Below, piece after piece: positions 1-7,108 of a stretch of DNA of 13,398 nucleotides. Both the position numbers and the translations under genes were made by a program. The stretch is from the NCBI GenBank assembly GCA_030037035.1, contig JASHSA010000015.1, positions 1 to 13,398 of the forward strand, in the 5' to 3' direction. The notes under the pieces were generated by a model. That model was given only the letters and a program-made list of their open reading frames with translations. It ran no database searches and was not told where the DNA came from. Each line of letters starts with the position of its first letter. The stretch's first letter is position 1. The stretch is from Thermoplasmata archaeon. Its GTDB lineage: Archaea; Thermoplasmatota; Thermoplasmata; Lutacidiplasmatales; UBA184.

Positions 1-1344
1 ACCGCCGCCTACGGCGCCCTCTCCGTGATCTTCGGCTTCGACGCGGCCCAGACCCGCGAGGTGATCGAGGAGCGGTTCCGCCGGCGCGGCGGCGAGGCGC
101 TCGAGAAGAACCTCAAGGCGCTCGAGATCGGCCGCAAGGCGGCGATCGAGGCGGAGGGCGTCGCCGGCCGCTTCAACGTCGTCGACGGCGACGCCCACGA
201 CCTGATCCTCACGACCGGCAACCAGGCGGTGGCGCTCGGGTTCACCGTCGGCGGAGGGCGGTTCTTCGCCGGGTACCCGATCACCCCGGCGACGGAGGTC
301 ATGGAGTACCTCCAGCGGTACCTGCCTCCTCTCGGCGGCGTCGTCCGCCAGGCGGAGGACGAGCTCGCCGCGATCAACATGGTGATCGGCGCGTCGTACG
401 CCGGCGCGCGCGCGATGACGAGCACGAGCGGGCCGGGCCTGTCGCTGATGACCGAGGGGATCGGCCACGCGGGGGCCGCGGAGATCCCGATCCTGGTCGC
501 CGACTGCCAGCGCGTCGGCCCGTCGACCGGCGAGCCGACCCGCCACGAGCAGTCGGACCTCTCGCACCTCGCCAACCTCGGCCACGGCGAGTTCCCCCGG
601 TTCATCGTCGCCCCGTCCGACCCGGTCGACGCGTTCGGGATGACGGTCGAGGCGCTGAACCTCGCGGAGCGCTGGCGTCTACCGGTGATCCTCCTCCTCG
701 ACCAGGCGCTCTGCCAGAACACGGCGACGTGCCGGCGCTTCGACCTCGAGCACGTTCGCGTCGACCGCGGTCCCCGCCTCACCGCGGAGAAGCTCGCGTC
801 GGTCGCCGACTACAAGGTCTACGGGCTGACCGAGGACGGCGTCAGCCCCTGGGCGATCCCCGGGACCCCGGGCGTCTGGTCGGAGGTCACCGGGAACGAG
901 CACGACGAGTGGGGGCACGTCTCGGTCGACCCGGTCAACCGCCGGAAGATGATGCGCAAGCGGATGGAGAAGATGCGGCACGCGCGCGACGAGCTCCCCG
1001 CCGGCCGCCTCTTCGGCCCCGCCGGCGCGAAGGTCGGCTTCGTCGGCTACGGGAGCACGTCCGGCCCGATCCTCGAGGCGCAGCGGCTCCTCGAGGCGCG
1101 CGGGCTCTCGACCCGCTACTACCAGGCCCGCACGCTCTACCCGGTGCCGGCCCACGAGCTCGACCCGTTCCTCGCGTCGGTCGACGTCGCCTACGTCGTC
1201 GAGCACAACTACACCGGCCAGTTCGCGAGGCTCGTCCGCGAGACCCTCCCCTGGCACCACCCGAAGCTCCGCGCGATCCTGAAGTACGACGGCTCGTCGT
1301 TCCGGGCCCCGGAGCTCGTCGCCGAGGTCAAGGAGGCGGCCTAG
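1..1344 (+). CDS. korA: 2-oxoacid:ferredoxin oxidoreductase, fused gamma-alpha subunit (5' partial)
   Basis: Alpha-type subunit of the TPP enzyme that oxidatively decarboxylates a 2-oxoacid (probably 2-oxoglutarate) to acyl-CoA while reducing ferredoxin, in the cytosol. The frame is open at base 1, so the N-terminus lies outside the window. The first ~45 codons (ALSVIFG, then an ERFRRRG helix) look like the end of the gamma domain that precedes the alpha domain in fused KorA proteins such as the Sulfolobus a-subunit (~630 residues). The alpha domain shows YPITPATE (window codons 92-99), GEPTRHEQSDL, and HGEFPR followed by APSD, all typical of this family. It ends in TAG two bases before korB, so the pair is surely co-transcribed. 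The family is secure; the exact oxoacid is inferred from the GLTKGQ motif in the partner and the citrate synthase nearby. Confidence 0.92.
   Translation, partial: TAAYGALSVIFGFDAAQTREVIEERFRRRGGEALEKNLKALEIGRKAAIEAEGVAGRFNVVDGDAHDLILTTGNQAVALGFTVGGGRFFAGYPITPATEVMEYLQRYLPPLGGVVRQAEDELAAINMVIGASYAGARAMTSTSGPGLSLMTEGIGHAGAAEIPILVADCQRVGPSTGEPTRHEQSDLSHLANLGHGEFPRFIVAPSDPVDAFGMTVEALNLAERWRLPVILLLDQALCQNTATCRRFDLEHVRVDRGPRLTAEKLASVADYKVYGLTEDGVSPWAIPGTPGVWSEVTGNEHDEWGHVSVDPVNRRKMMRKRMEKMRHARDELPAGRLFGPAGAKVGFVGYGSTSGPILEAQRLLEARGLSTRYYQARTLYPVPAHELDPFLASVDVAYVVEHNYTGQFARLVRETLPWHHPKLRAILKYDGSSFRAPELVAEVKEAA
1330..1336 (+). promoter_or_regulatory. Shine-Dalgarno site for korB
   Basis: AAGGAGG lies inside the last codons of korA, 10 nt ahead of the korB ATG at 1347. 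It is a full match to the usual anti-SD core and supports that start. Confidence 0.55.
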
Positions 1345-1346
1345 CG

Positions 1347-2216
1347 ATGCCGCCGCGCTCGGCGAAGCCGGTCCAGCCGATCTGGTGCCCGGGGTGCGGC
1401 GACTTCGGAGTCCTCGCCGCCGTCAAGAAGGCGGCCGCGAACCTCAAGATCCCGACGCACGAGCTCGTCCTGGTCGGCGGGATCGGCTGCTCGGGCTCGA
1501 TCCACAACTTCCTCGAGATCAACGGGATCCACGCGCTGCACGGCCGCCTGCTCGCGCAGGCGGTCGGAGTGAAGCTCGCGAACCCCGGCCTCACGGTCGT
1601 CGCGGCCGGGGGCGACGGGGACGGCTACGCGATCGGGATGGGCCACTTCCTGCACGCGTTCAAGAAGAACGCGTCGATCCTCTACCTCGTGATGAACAAC
1701 GAGACGTACGGCCTGACGAAGGGCCAGCCGTCCCCGACGAGCCAGATCGGCTTCGAGGGGAACGTCGAGCCGCCGTTCCATGCGATGCTGACGGCGCTCT
1801 CGGTCCCGGCGCCGAACTTCCTCGCCCGGACGTTCTCCGGGGACCCGAAGTCGATGACGGCGATCCTCGAGGAGGCGCTCCGGTTCAACCGCGAGGGCCG
1901 CGGCTTCGCGTTCGTCGAGGACCTCTCGCCGTGCGTGACGTACAACGACACGTACAAGCTCTGGCGCGAGAAGGTCGTCGACGTCAGCACGCTCCCCGGC
2001 TACGACCCGACGGACCGGCGCGCGATGTTCAAGATCTGCTACGACCAGATCGAGCAGGGGCGCCTTCCGGTCGGCGTCCTCCACCGCCCCGCGAACGGCG
2101 AGCGGGAGGGGCTGGAGGCGAAGCTCCTCGGGGAGCGGCCCGGACCGGTCCGGTCGGCGGTCGACCTCGACTCCAACCGCGCGCAGTACGAGAAGCTCCT
2201 CGCGGCGCTCGCCTAG
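1347..2216 (+). CDS. korB: 2-oxoacid:ferredoxin oxidoreductase, beta subunit
   Basis: Beta subunit (289 aa) that binds thiamine diphosphate and one [4Fe-4S] cluster and pairs with KorA. Visible features are WCPGCGDFG at the N-terminus (C14, C17), GIGCSG (C48) and SPCVTYN (C196), which are the four expected cluster cysteines. The TPP signature runs from GDGDG (residues 89-93) to NN (117-118), followed by YGLTKGQ (121-127). The GLTKGQ form is usual in 2-oxoglutarate/2-oxoacid enzymes, whereas pyruvate-specific ones differ here. Length fits the Sulfolobus-type two-subunit enzyme (~305 aa), and no separate delta ferredoxin gene is seen. The ATG follows the korA stop by 2 nt and has a good SD. Stop is TAG. 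Acts in the TCA cycle together with the citrate synthase at 10007-11197 (inference from pathway knowledge). Confidence 0.95.
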   Translation: MPPRSAKPVQPIWCPGCGDFGVLAAVKKAAANLKIPTHELVLVGGIGCSGSIHNFLEINGIHALHGRLLAQAVGVKLANPGLTVVAAGGDGDGYAIGMGHFLHAFKKNASILYLVMNNETYGLTKGQPSPTSQIGFEGNVEPPFHAMLTALSVPAPNFLARTFSGDPKSMTAILEEALRFNREGRGFAFVEDLSPCVTYNDTYKLWREKVVDVSTLPGYDPTDRRAMFKICYDQIEQGRLPVGVLHRPANGEREGLEAKLLGERPGPVRSAVDLDSNRAQYEKLLAALA

Positions 2217-2245
2217 GCCTTCCCTCGGGGCGGCGCCCTCCCCGC

Positions 2246-2249
2246 GGAG
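2246..2249 (+). promoter_or_regulatory. Shine-Dalgarno site for tiaS
   Basis: GGAG with 6-nt spacing to the GTG at 2256. It decides the unusual GTG start. A small CGGGG/CCCCG inverted repeat (2226-2230 with 2240-2244) sits just upstream in the 39-nt korB-tiaS spacer, and no TATA-like box is present there. Confidence 0.5.
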
Positions 2250-2255
2250 ACGGTC

Positions 2256-3554
2256 GTGCGCCTCGGGGTCGACGACACCGACAGCCCGCAGGGCGGCTGC
2301 ACGACCTGGGTCCTCACCGAGATCGTCCGCGCCGCCGGAGCGCTCGGGTTCGACGTCCTCGGCGAGCCCCGGCTCGTGCGCCTGAACCCGAACGTCCCGT
2401 GGAAGACCCGGGGGAACGCCGCGCTGTCGGTACGGCTCGGCCACGGAGAAGGCTCGCCGACGACCGTCGGAGAGATCGACGGCCGTCCGGTACGGTCGTT
2501 CCGCCGGGGCCGTGAGCTCTCCGACGCGGAGGTCGACCGTCTCCTCCACGTCGCCTGGGACGTCGTCCGCTCGGCGTCGCCGTCCGCGCCGGGGACCGAC
2601 CCGGCGCTCGTCCTCTGCCGGCGGCCGCTCGCCCCGTCGACGTACTGGCAAGCCGTGCGGGAGGTCGTCCCGGTGACGCGCGTCCTCCGCGAGCTGCGAC
2701 GCCGGGGCGCGACGTATCGGCTCCGCTCGGGCCGGCGCGGCCTTGTCGGGGCGGCGGCGGCGGTCGCCTGGCCCGGTCGTCGACGGACGTGGGAGCTGCT
2801 CGCCTACCGCCAGCGCTCGCGGGTCGGCACGCCCCGGCTCGTCGACCCCGAGAGCGTGCTCGACGCCGAGCGGGCGGAGCCGTCGCTCGTTCTCTGCCAC
2901 GATCCCCGGACCCGCCGGCTGCTCGTCGCCCCGCACACACGCTGCCCGATCCTCTTCGGGCTGAGGGCGACCGACCCCGGCGGAGCGCTCCGCGCGCTGG
3001 CGCGGATCCGCTCCGAGCCGATCGAGCGCTGGATGCTGTTCCGGACCAACCAGGGGACCGGCGACCACCTCGTCCGACGGACCGTCGCCGGGCTGGCCGC
3101 GCACCGGAGCGCCGTCGTCCGGGGCTCGGTCGACGGTCCCGCGGAGCGGCGCCCCGGAGGGCACGTCAGCTTTCCCCTGAGGGACGACGCCGGGGACCGA
3201 CTGACGTGCGTCGCCTTCGAGCCGACGAAGACCCTCCCCGCGGTCGCGCGGGCGCTCGTCCCGGAGGACCGGCTCGAGGTCTGGGGAAGCCGGGGCCGAG
3301 CGGGGGTGCTCCACCTCGAGGGGATCCGCGTCCTCGCCGTCGCCGACCGGCGCCGCTGGCGCGCCCCGACGTGCGGGAAGTGCGGGGGCACGACCCGTTC
3401 CCTCGGGGCCGGTCGGGGATGGAGGTGTCCGCGGTGCCGCGGCCGGTTCCCTCTCGAGGCCGGTCGGCGCGTCGTCGTCGCGCACGCGCCGGCGCTGGGG
3501 TCGTACCATCCGACCCCGTCCGCACGGCGGCACCTGGCCCCGCTCGCCGTCTAG
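2256..3554 (+). CDS. tiaS: tRNA(Ile2) 2-agmatinylcytidine synthetase TiaS
   Basis: ATP-dependent enzyme that attaches agmatine to C34 of tRNA-Ile2 so that its anticodon reads AUA; an archaeal counterpart of bacterial TilS. The 432-aa product has the expected family length. It begins with the signature GVDDTDSPQGGCTT (residues 4-17), where T16/T17 fall near the autophosphorylated Thr known from A. fulgidus TiaS. A GTGDHL motif lies near residue 265, an OB-like segment follows, and a C-terminal zinc ribbon uses C373, C376, C391 and C394. The end reads SARRHL, as in other TiaS proteins. The start is GTG, fixed by the signature beginning four codons later and by the GGAG upstream. It lies 39 nt behind korB with no visible promoter, so it probably rides on the korAB transcript. 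Stop is TAG. Confidence 0.93.
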   Translation: MRLGVDDTDSPQGGCTTWVLTEIVRAAGALGFDVLGEPRLVRLNPNVPWKTRGNAALSVRLGHGEGSPTTVGEIDGRPVRSFRRGRELSDAEVDRLLHVAWDVVRSASPSAPGTDPALVLCRRPLAPSTYWQAVREVVPVTRVLRELRRRGATYRLRSGRRGLVGAAAAVAWPGRRRTWELLAYRQRSRVGTPRLVDPESVLDAERAEPSLVLCHDPRTRRLLVAPHTRCPILFGLRATDPGGALRALARIRSEPIERWMLFRTNQGTGDHLVRRTVAGLAAHRSAVVRGSVDGPAERRPGGHVSFPLRDDAGDRLTCVAFEPTKTLPAVARALVPEDRLEVWGSRGRAGVLHLEGIRVLAVADRRRWRAPTCGKCGGTTRSLGAGRGWRCPRCRGRFPLEAGRRVVVAHAPALGSYHPTPSARRHLAPLAV

Positions 3555-3574
3555 GCGTCGCCGCCGGACAAGAG

Positions 3575-3581
3575 CTTTTAC
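3575..3581 (+). promoter_or_regulatory. Putative TATA box of the 3555-3854 spacer
   Basis: CTTTTAC, with further A/T in GGTAATCTT just after it, is the only AT-rich patch in the spacer between tiaS and the zinc-ribbon gene. Archaeal spacing would put transcription start near 3601-3606. No comparable box lies ~27 bp before the ATG at 3855, so this promoter would serve either a small RNA or a leader of ~250 nt. Confidence 0.4.
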
Positions 3582-3602
3582 GGTAATCTTCGGTGGCTCT
3601 AT

Positions 3603-3823
3603 GCGGAGGCCCGCGTGGTCGGCTCCGCGGTGAAGAACGACGCGCGGTTCCCCGACGGGCCGCCGTCCCCGACCCGCCCTCTTCTCGAAGATTCCCTGCG
3701 CGGAGGCAGGCGCGCCGGCCGGGGCTCGAGCCTTCCGCCGAGCGGGGAGGGCGTCCTTCGGGGAGCGGCGCCCCGCGGCGGGCCGACGTGGCGGCCGGGC
3801 GATCGGGCCGCCCGCGTCGGCCC
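3603..3823 (+). ncRNA. Candidate structured RNA or long 5' leader (unassigned)
   Basis: This stretch lacks a convincing protein but folds strongly on paper. GCGGAG (3603-3608) pairs with CTCCGC (3623-3628). CCTGC (3695-3699) pairs with GCAGG (3706-3710) around a 6-nt loop. A long hairpin has nine outer pairs (3780-3788 with 3815-3823) and seven inner pairs (3790-3796 with 3806-3812) around a 9-nt loop. Transcription would start at the TATA-like box just upstream. I looked for the archaeal SRP RNA helix-8 motif, the RNase P CR-I core and a tRNA T-arm and found none of them. At this G+C, stems arise readily, so structure alone is weak evidence. Confidence 0.3.
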
Positions 3824-3854
3824 CGCCCGGCCGAGCCGGAGCTAGCCTCCTGCC

Positions 3855-4967
3855 ATGCCGAGCTGTCCGGCGTGCGGCACGGAGGTGCCGCCGGGGGGCG
3901 TCGAATGCCCGGGCTGCCACCTCTCCACGTCGCTCTTCGAAGCGGTGCGGGAGGCGGCCGGACGGACCCCGGACACCGACCCGGCGTACCTCGCGACCGT
4001 CGCCGAGCTGATCCGTTCGATCGACCTCGCGGGGACGCCGGAGCCCCCGCCGCCTCCGCTGCTCCGCCCCTCCCCGGTCTCGAAGGGCCCGGCGGTCCTC
4101 GACCTTCCGCAGAGCGAACCGCAGCTCCATCCCGAGCCGCTCGACCGGCTCAGCGCTCTTCCCTCGCTGCCCCCGCCGGGGACTGGCGAGGCGCTGACGC
4201 AGCGGGCGAACGACTACCTGCGCCTCGGCCGCCGTCTCGGCCTCGACCTCGCCGGTCTTTCGGTGCGGGTCCGAGCGGCCGAGGACGCGAGCGACCAGCG
4301 CGCCCTGGACGCCGCGGTGCGCGAGCTGTTCGTCCAGGTCGCGAGCGCCCTCGCGGTCGCGTTCGACGAGCAGCTCTCCCGGCGCCGCGAGATCGGCCAG
4401 CTCGTGCCGACCCCGAGCGCCGACGTAGAGCTGAACGCGGTCCGCCGCGCGATCGACGCCGGGGACCTCGCGGGCGCCGACCGGCGCCTCGCCCACGTCC
4501 AGGACGAGCTCGCCCGGCTCGAGGACGTCTGGGCGACCGGCAAGATCCTCATCGCGAGCTGCGACATGCTCGCCGAGACCGTCCGCGAGCTGGGAGGGGA
4601 TCCGGAGCCGGCGCTCGGGCCGGTGCGCGAGGGTCGCCGCGCGCTCGCGGAGGGCCACCGCGACCTCGCCGAGCGCCTGCTCGCCCGGGGGGCGCTCGCG
4701 CTCTGGGCGACCGGGGAGCCGAGGTTCTTCGACGAGCTCAAGCGCCTGAGGAACCGTCTGCTCGAGATGCACGACTCCGGCACCGAGCTCGGCCCGGCGC
4801 TCGCCGAGCTGCGGATCGTCTCGACGGAACTGCGGCGGAGGAACTTCGTCGGGACGATCTCGGCGTACCGCCACCTGCGGGCGTTCGTCGGACCGGCCGA
4901 GGCGGCGGAGCCCGGGGCGCCCGTGACCCCGGAGGCGGGGACGGCCCGGCCCGCGCCGTCCACCTAG
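3855..4967 (+). CDS. Zinc-ribbon protein with Pro-rich linker and helical C-terminal domain, function unknown
   Basis: I do not recognise this 370-aa protein. Residues 1-25 form a small zinc ribbon with C4, C7, C18 and C21 (CPAC and CPGC knuckles). A helix (25-58) and a Pro-rich linker (60-110, including a PPPPP run) follow. Residues 112-343 read as helices rich in Ala, Leu, Arg and Glu. Two segments share an alternating pattern suggestive of helix-hairpin repeats: 194-222 (AIDAGDLAGADRRL) and 256-284 (ALAEGHRDLAERLL). The tail (345-370) is low-complexity Ala/Pro. No signal peptide or membrane segment is visible, so it is probably cytosolic. It sits between tiaS and hisS, and its 5' spacer is unusually long and structured. 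A scaffold or RNA/protein-binding role is possible but unsupported. Composition and codon bias match known neighbours, so it is very likely real. Stop TAG. Confidence 0.8.
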   Translation: MPSCPACGTEVPPGGVECPGCHLSTSLFEAVREAAGRTPDTDPAYLATVAELIRSIDLAGTPEPPPPPLLRPSPVSKGPAVLDLPQSEPQLHPEPLDRLSALPSLPPPGTGEALTQRANDYLRLGRRLGLDLAGLSVRVRAAEDASDQRALDAAVRELFVQVASALAVAFDEQLSRRREIGQLVPTPSADVELNAVRRAIDAGDLAGADRRLAHVQDELARLEDVWATGKILIASCDMLAETVRELGGDPEPALGPVREGRRALAEGHRDLAERLLARGALALWATGEPRFFDELKRLRNRLLEMHDSGTELGPALAELRIVSTELRRRNFVGTISAYRHLRAFVGPAEAAEPGAPVTPEAGTARPAPST

Positions 4968-4970
4968 GCG

Positions 4971-4976
4971 TTAAAG
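4971..4976 (+). promoter_or_regulatory. Putative TATA box of hisS
   Basis: TTAAAG lies right behind the stop of the zinc-ribbon gene and is centred ~27 bp before the hisS ATG at 5001. That is the archaeal TATA-to-start distance, so the mRNA would be leaderless or nearly so. Confidence 0.5.
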
Positions 4977-5000
4977 AGCCGACCCCCGCTCGTCCCCCCG

Positions 5001-6290
5001 ATGAGCCCCGGTCCGCTGCGCGGCTTCCGCGACTACCCGCCGCCGGACGCCGGGGCCCGCTCCGAGCTGCGCCGACGGATGCGGGCGGCGGCGCGGCGGG
5101 CCGGCTTCGCCGAGCTCGAGCTGCCGAGCGTGGAGAGCTTCGAGCTGTACCAACGCAAGAGCGGCGAGGGGATCGCCGCCGAGACGTGGAGCTTCACCGA
5201 CAAGGGGGACCGGCCGGTCGCGCTCGTGCCGGAGCAGACGCCGTCGCTCGCCCGCGTCTTCGTCGAGCGCGGCAAGTCCGAGCCGCTCCCCGTGAAGTGG
5301 TTCACGGTCGGCAAGAGCTGGCGCTACGAGGAGCCGCAGGCCGGGCGCACGCGGGAGTTCCTCCAGTTCAACCTCGACATCGTCGGCGCCGCCGGCCCGG
5401 AGGCCGAGGTCGACCTGCTGACGACCGCCGCGCTCCTGATGGACGAGGTCGGCGGCCAGGGCCTCTACGCCTTCCGTCTCAACGACCGCGCGATCGCGGA
5501 GGGGCTCGGGCGGCTCTACGGCGCGGGCGACGGGGCGAGGTTCTTCCGCGCGGTGGACCGGTTCCGCAAGTCGACCCCGGCGGAGTTCGCCGGCGAGCTG
5601 GAGGCGGCCGGGGTCGCTTCGGAGCGGACCGGCGAGCTCGCCGAACTGCTCCGCGGCGCCGGTCCGGGGGTCCCCCTCCCCGAGGCGGAGCGGTACCTCT
5701 CGGGCCTCGCGTCGCGCGGGTTCGACGGGCCGGCGACCGCCGGGGTCGCCCGCCTGAACCGCCTGTTCGCGCTGCTCGAGAAGGTCGGCCTCGGCGACCG
5801 CGTCGTCTACGACCCGACGGTCGTCCGGGGCCTCGCCTACTACACGTCGACCGTCTTCGAGGCGTTCGCCCGCAGCGGGGACGGCCGCGCGGTGTTCGGC
5901 GGGGGGCGCTACGACCACCTGATCGAGCTGTTCGGCGGGGCGCCGACGCCGGCGGCCGGCCTCGCGATCGGCGACCAGACGCTCGAGCTCCTCCTGCGCG
6001 GCGCGGGCCGCTGGCCGGACGGCGAGCCGGCGCTCGACACCTACGTCGTCGTCGCGCGCGCGGAGCTCGTCCCGGAGGCGCTCGCGCTCGTCGAGCGGCT
6101 CCGCCGCTCCGGGCTCTCGGCGGACGCCGACCTGCTCGGGCGCTCCCTCTCCCGCCAGCTCAGGGAGGCGGCGCGCCGGAAGAGCCGCCGTGCCTTGATC
6201 CTGGGTCTTCGGGAGGCGAGCCCGGGGGCGGTGGTCGAGCGTGATCTCCTTTCGGGTGCGCAGCGTGAGCTCGCGCCGGGGGCTCTTTGA
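5001..6290 (+). CDS. hisS: Histidyl-tRNA synthetase
   Basis: Class II synthetase that charges tRNA-His; 429 aa, the usual length. It begins GFRDYPP, the HisRS motif near the N-terminus. Motif 1 region and ATP site follow as VPEQTPSLAR (76-85). Motif 2 reads WRYEEPQAGRTREF (107-120). HisA motif 1 is VRGLAYYT (275-282) with the catalytic Arg at 276, and HisA motif 2 is GGGRYDHL (300-307). Motif 3 is AIGDQTLELLL. The C-terminal anticodon-binding domain ends with the normal RALILG and VVERDLLSGAQ strands, so the protein is intact to its TGA. RGLAYY replaces the bacterial RGLDYY, which I believe is common in archaeal HisRS. A TATA-like box 27 bp upstream suggests its own leaderless transcript. Its last 131 bp overlap the oppositely oriented CDIN1-like gene. 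Confidence 0.95.
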   Translation: MSPGPLRGFRDYPPPDAGARSELRRRMRAAARRAGFAELELPSVESFELYQRKSGEGIAAETWSFTDKGDRPVALVPEQTPSLARVFVERGKSEPLPVKWFTVGKSWRYEEPQAGRTREFLQFNLDIVGAAGPEAEVDLLTTAALLMDEVGGQGLYAFRLNDRAIAEGLGRLYGAGDGARFFRAVDRFRKSTPAEFAGELEAAGVASERTGELAELLRGAGPGVPLPEAERYLSGLASRGFDGPATAGVARLNRLFALLEKVGLGDRVVYDPTVVRGLAYYTSTVFEAFARSGDGRAVFGGGRYDHLIELFGGAPTPAAGLAIGDQTLELLLRGAGRWPDGEPALDTYVVVARAELVPEALALVERLRRSGLSADADLLGRSLSRQLREAARRKSRRALILGLREASPGAVVERDLLSGAQRELAPGAL

Positions 6291-7044
6291 GGACCGGCGT
6301 GATCGCCTCGAACGTCTCGGCGTCCCACAGCAGGATGCCGGGGGGCGACTCGGCGCCGTCCACGAACCCGTACCAGTAGACGACCGCCCCCTCGCCGAAG
6401 ATCTCGGTGTAGGGGGCGAGCTGGCGGCGCAGGTTCTTGCGCAGCTCGACGTCGTCGCCGAAGTTCGCCTTCGACTCGATCCACGTCAGCTTCTGGCCGT
6501 AGAAGACGATCGGCTCGTCGAGCAGCGCGTCCGGCGTCTTCTGGTACTTCCCGCGGAGGTCCTTCTCGGTGCGGAAGCCGATCCCGTGCCGGTCGAGCCA
6601 GCGATGCATCCGCTCCTCGCCCTTGCGCCCCCGCTCGCGCTGGAGCTCGAGCCCCTGCGGCGAGTAGATCATGTCGTGCTCGAGGAGCCGGTCGACCTCC
6701 TCGCGGAGCCGGGGGTCCGGGGCCGTCTCGGGATGGAGGAACGTCTGCCAGACCTTCTTGCGCGGGACGCCGAGCTCGCCGAGCATCAGCTGGCCCATCA
6801 GGACCGGGGGGAACCGCCACTCGCGTGCGATGTCGAGCATCGTGCGGCCGTGCTTGTACTGCCCGACGAGCTTCGGGACCTGGCGCTTGACGACGTAGAA
6901 GCGGCGCGTCGCGTCGCGCGTCACGCGGTGGGTGTGGATGACGAGCAACAGCTCCTCGTCGCGATGCTCGACGTGGGCGACCCGGTGGACGTCCTCGTAC
7001 GTGGCGAGGGTGTCGTAGAGACGCTGGTAGGTGGCGCGGTCCAT
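6160..7044 (-). CDS. TPD/CDIN1 (C15orf41)-family predicted PD-(D/E)XK nuclease
   Basis: Archaeal relative of human CDIN1 (C15orf41), the partner of codanin-1; the family is predicted to be a restriction-like or resolvase-like nuclease, and I know of no established archaeal function. The 294-aa product has an N-terminal helical part with YKHGRTMLDIAREW and FPPVLMGQLML (63-88), matching the family's HTH-like region. The nuclease core follows: KGEERMH with E143/E144, the name-giving KTPDALL (T170-P171-D172), WIESKANFGD with E190 and K192 as the E-x-K pair, and VVYWYGF (221-227). All catalytic positions are present. I chose the ATG at 7044 because homology starts there; the frame runs back to a GTG at 7095 without conserved sequence. 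Residues 251-294 are Pro/Gly/His-rich, not conserved, and are encoded opposite the hisS 3' end. The gene follows nadE by 64 nt with its own TATA-like box. Stop TGA. Confidence 0.87.
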   Translation of the reverse strand: MDRATYQRLYDTLATYEDVHRVAHVEHRDEELLLVIHTHRVTRDATRRFYVVKRQVPKLVGQYKHGRTMLDIAREWRFPPVLMGQLMLGELGVPRKKVWQTFLHPETAPDPRLREEVDRLLEHDMIYSPQGLELQRERGRKGEERMHRWLDRHGIGFRTEKDLRGKYQKTPDALLDEPIVFYGQKLTWIESKANFGDDVELRKNLRRQLAPYTEIFGEGAVVYWYGFVDGAESPPGILLWDAETFEAITPVLKEPPARAHAAHPKGDHARPPPPGSPPEDPGSRHGGSSGAPPP

Positions 7045-7087
7045 GCGGGGTTCCCGGAGACGATGGCCGTCGCGAGCGCTGCTTGGG

Positions 7088-7093
7088 CTTAAC
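7088..7093 (-). promoter_or_regulatory. Putative TATA box of the CDIN1-like gene
   Basis: On the minus strand GTGTTAAGC is the only AT-rich patch between the nadE stop and the ATG at 7044. It would start transcription near 7064, leaving a leader of about 20 nt. Read-through from nadE remains possible. Confidence 0.35.
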
Positions 7094-7108
7094 ACCTCGC
7101 CGGAGCGG

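Noticed and set aside
3715..3745. T-arm-like GGCTCGAGCC that might end a tRNA
   Set aside because: The flanking stem mismatches, no acceptor partner exists ~70 nt upstream, and there is no D-arm; it is only a local palindrome.
3615..3845. 76-codon GTG-started ORF in the tiaS to zinc-ribbon spacer
   Set aside because: Low-complexity Arg/Gly/Pro/Ser product, no SD, and it covers the hairpins; not convincing as protein.
1341..4874. 1177-codon open frame on the minus strand across korB, tiaS and the zinc-ribbon gene
   Set aside because: Arg/Pro/Gly/Asp-rich, with no motifs; a high-G+C shadow of three well-supported plus-strand genes.
3593..6244. 883-codon plus-strand frame covering the spacer, the zinc-ribbon gene and hisS
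   Set aside because: Out-of-frame shadow of the zinc-ribbon gene and hisS; composition is Arg/Pro/Gly only.
7045..7095. Upstream GTG start for the CDIN1-like gene
   Set aside because: The added 17 residues show no family similarity and would begin at the likely TATA box.
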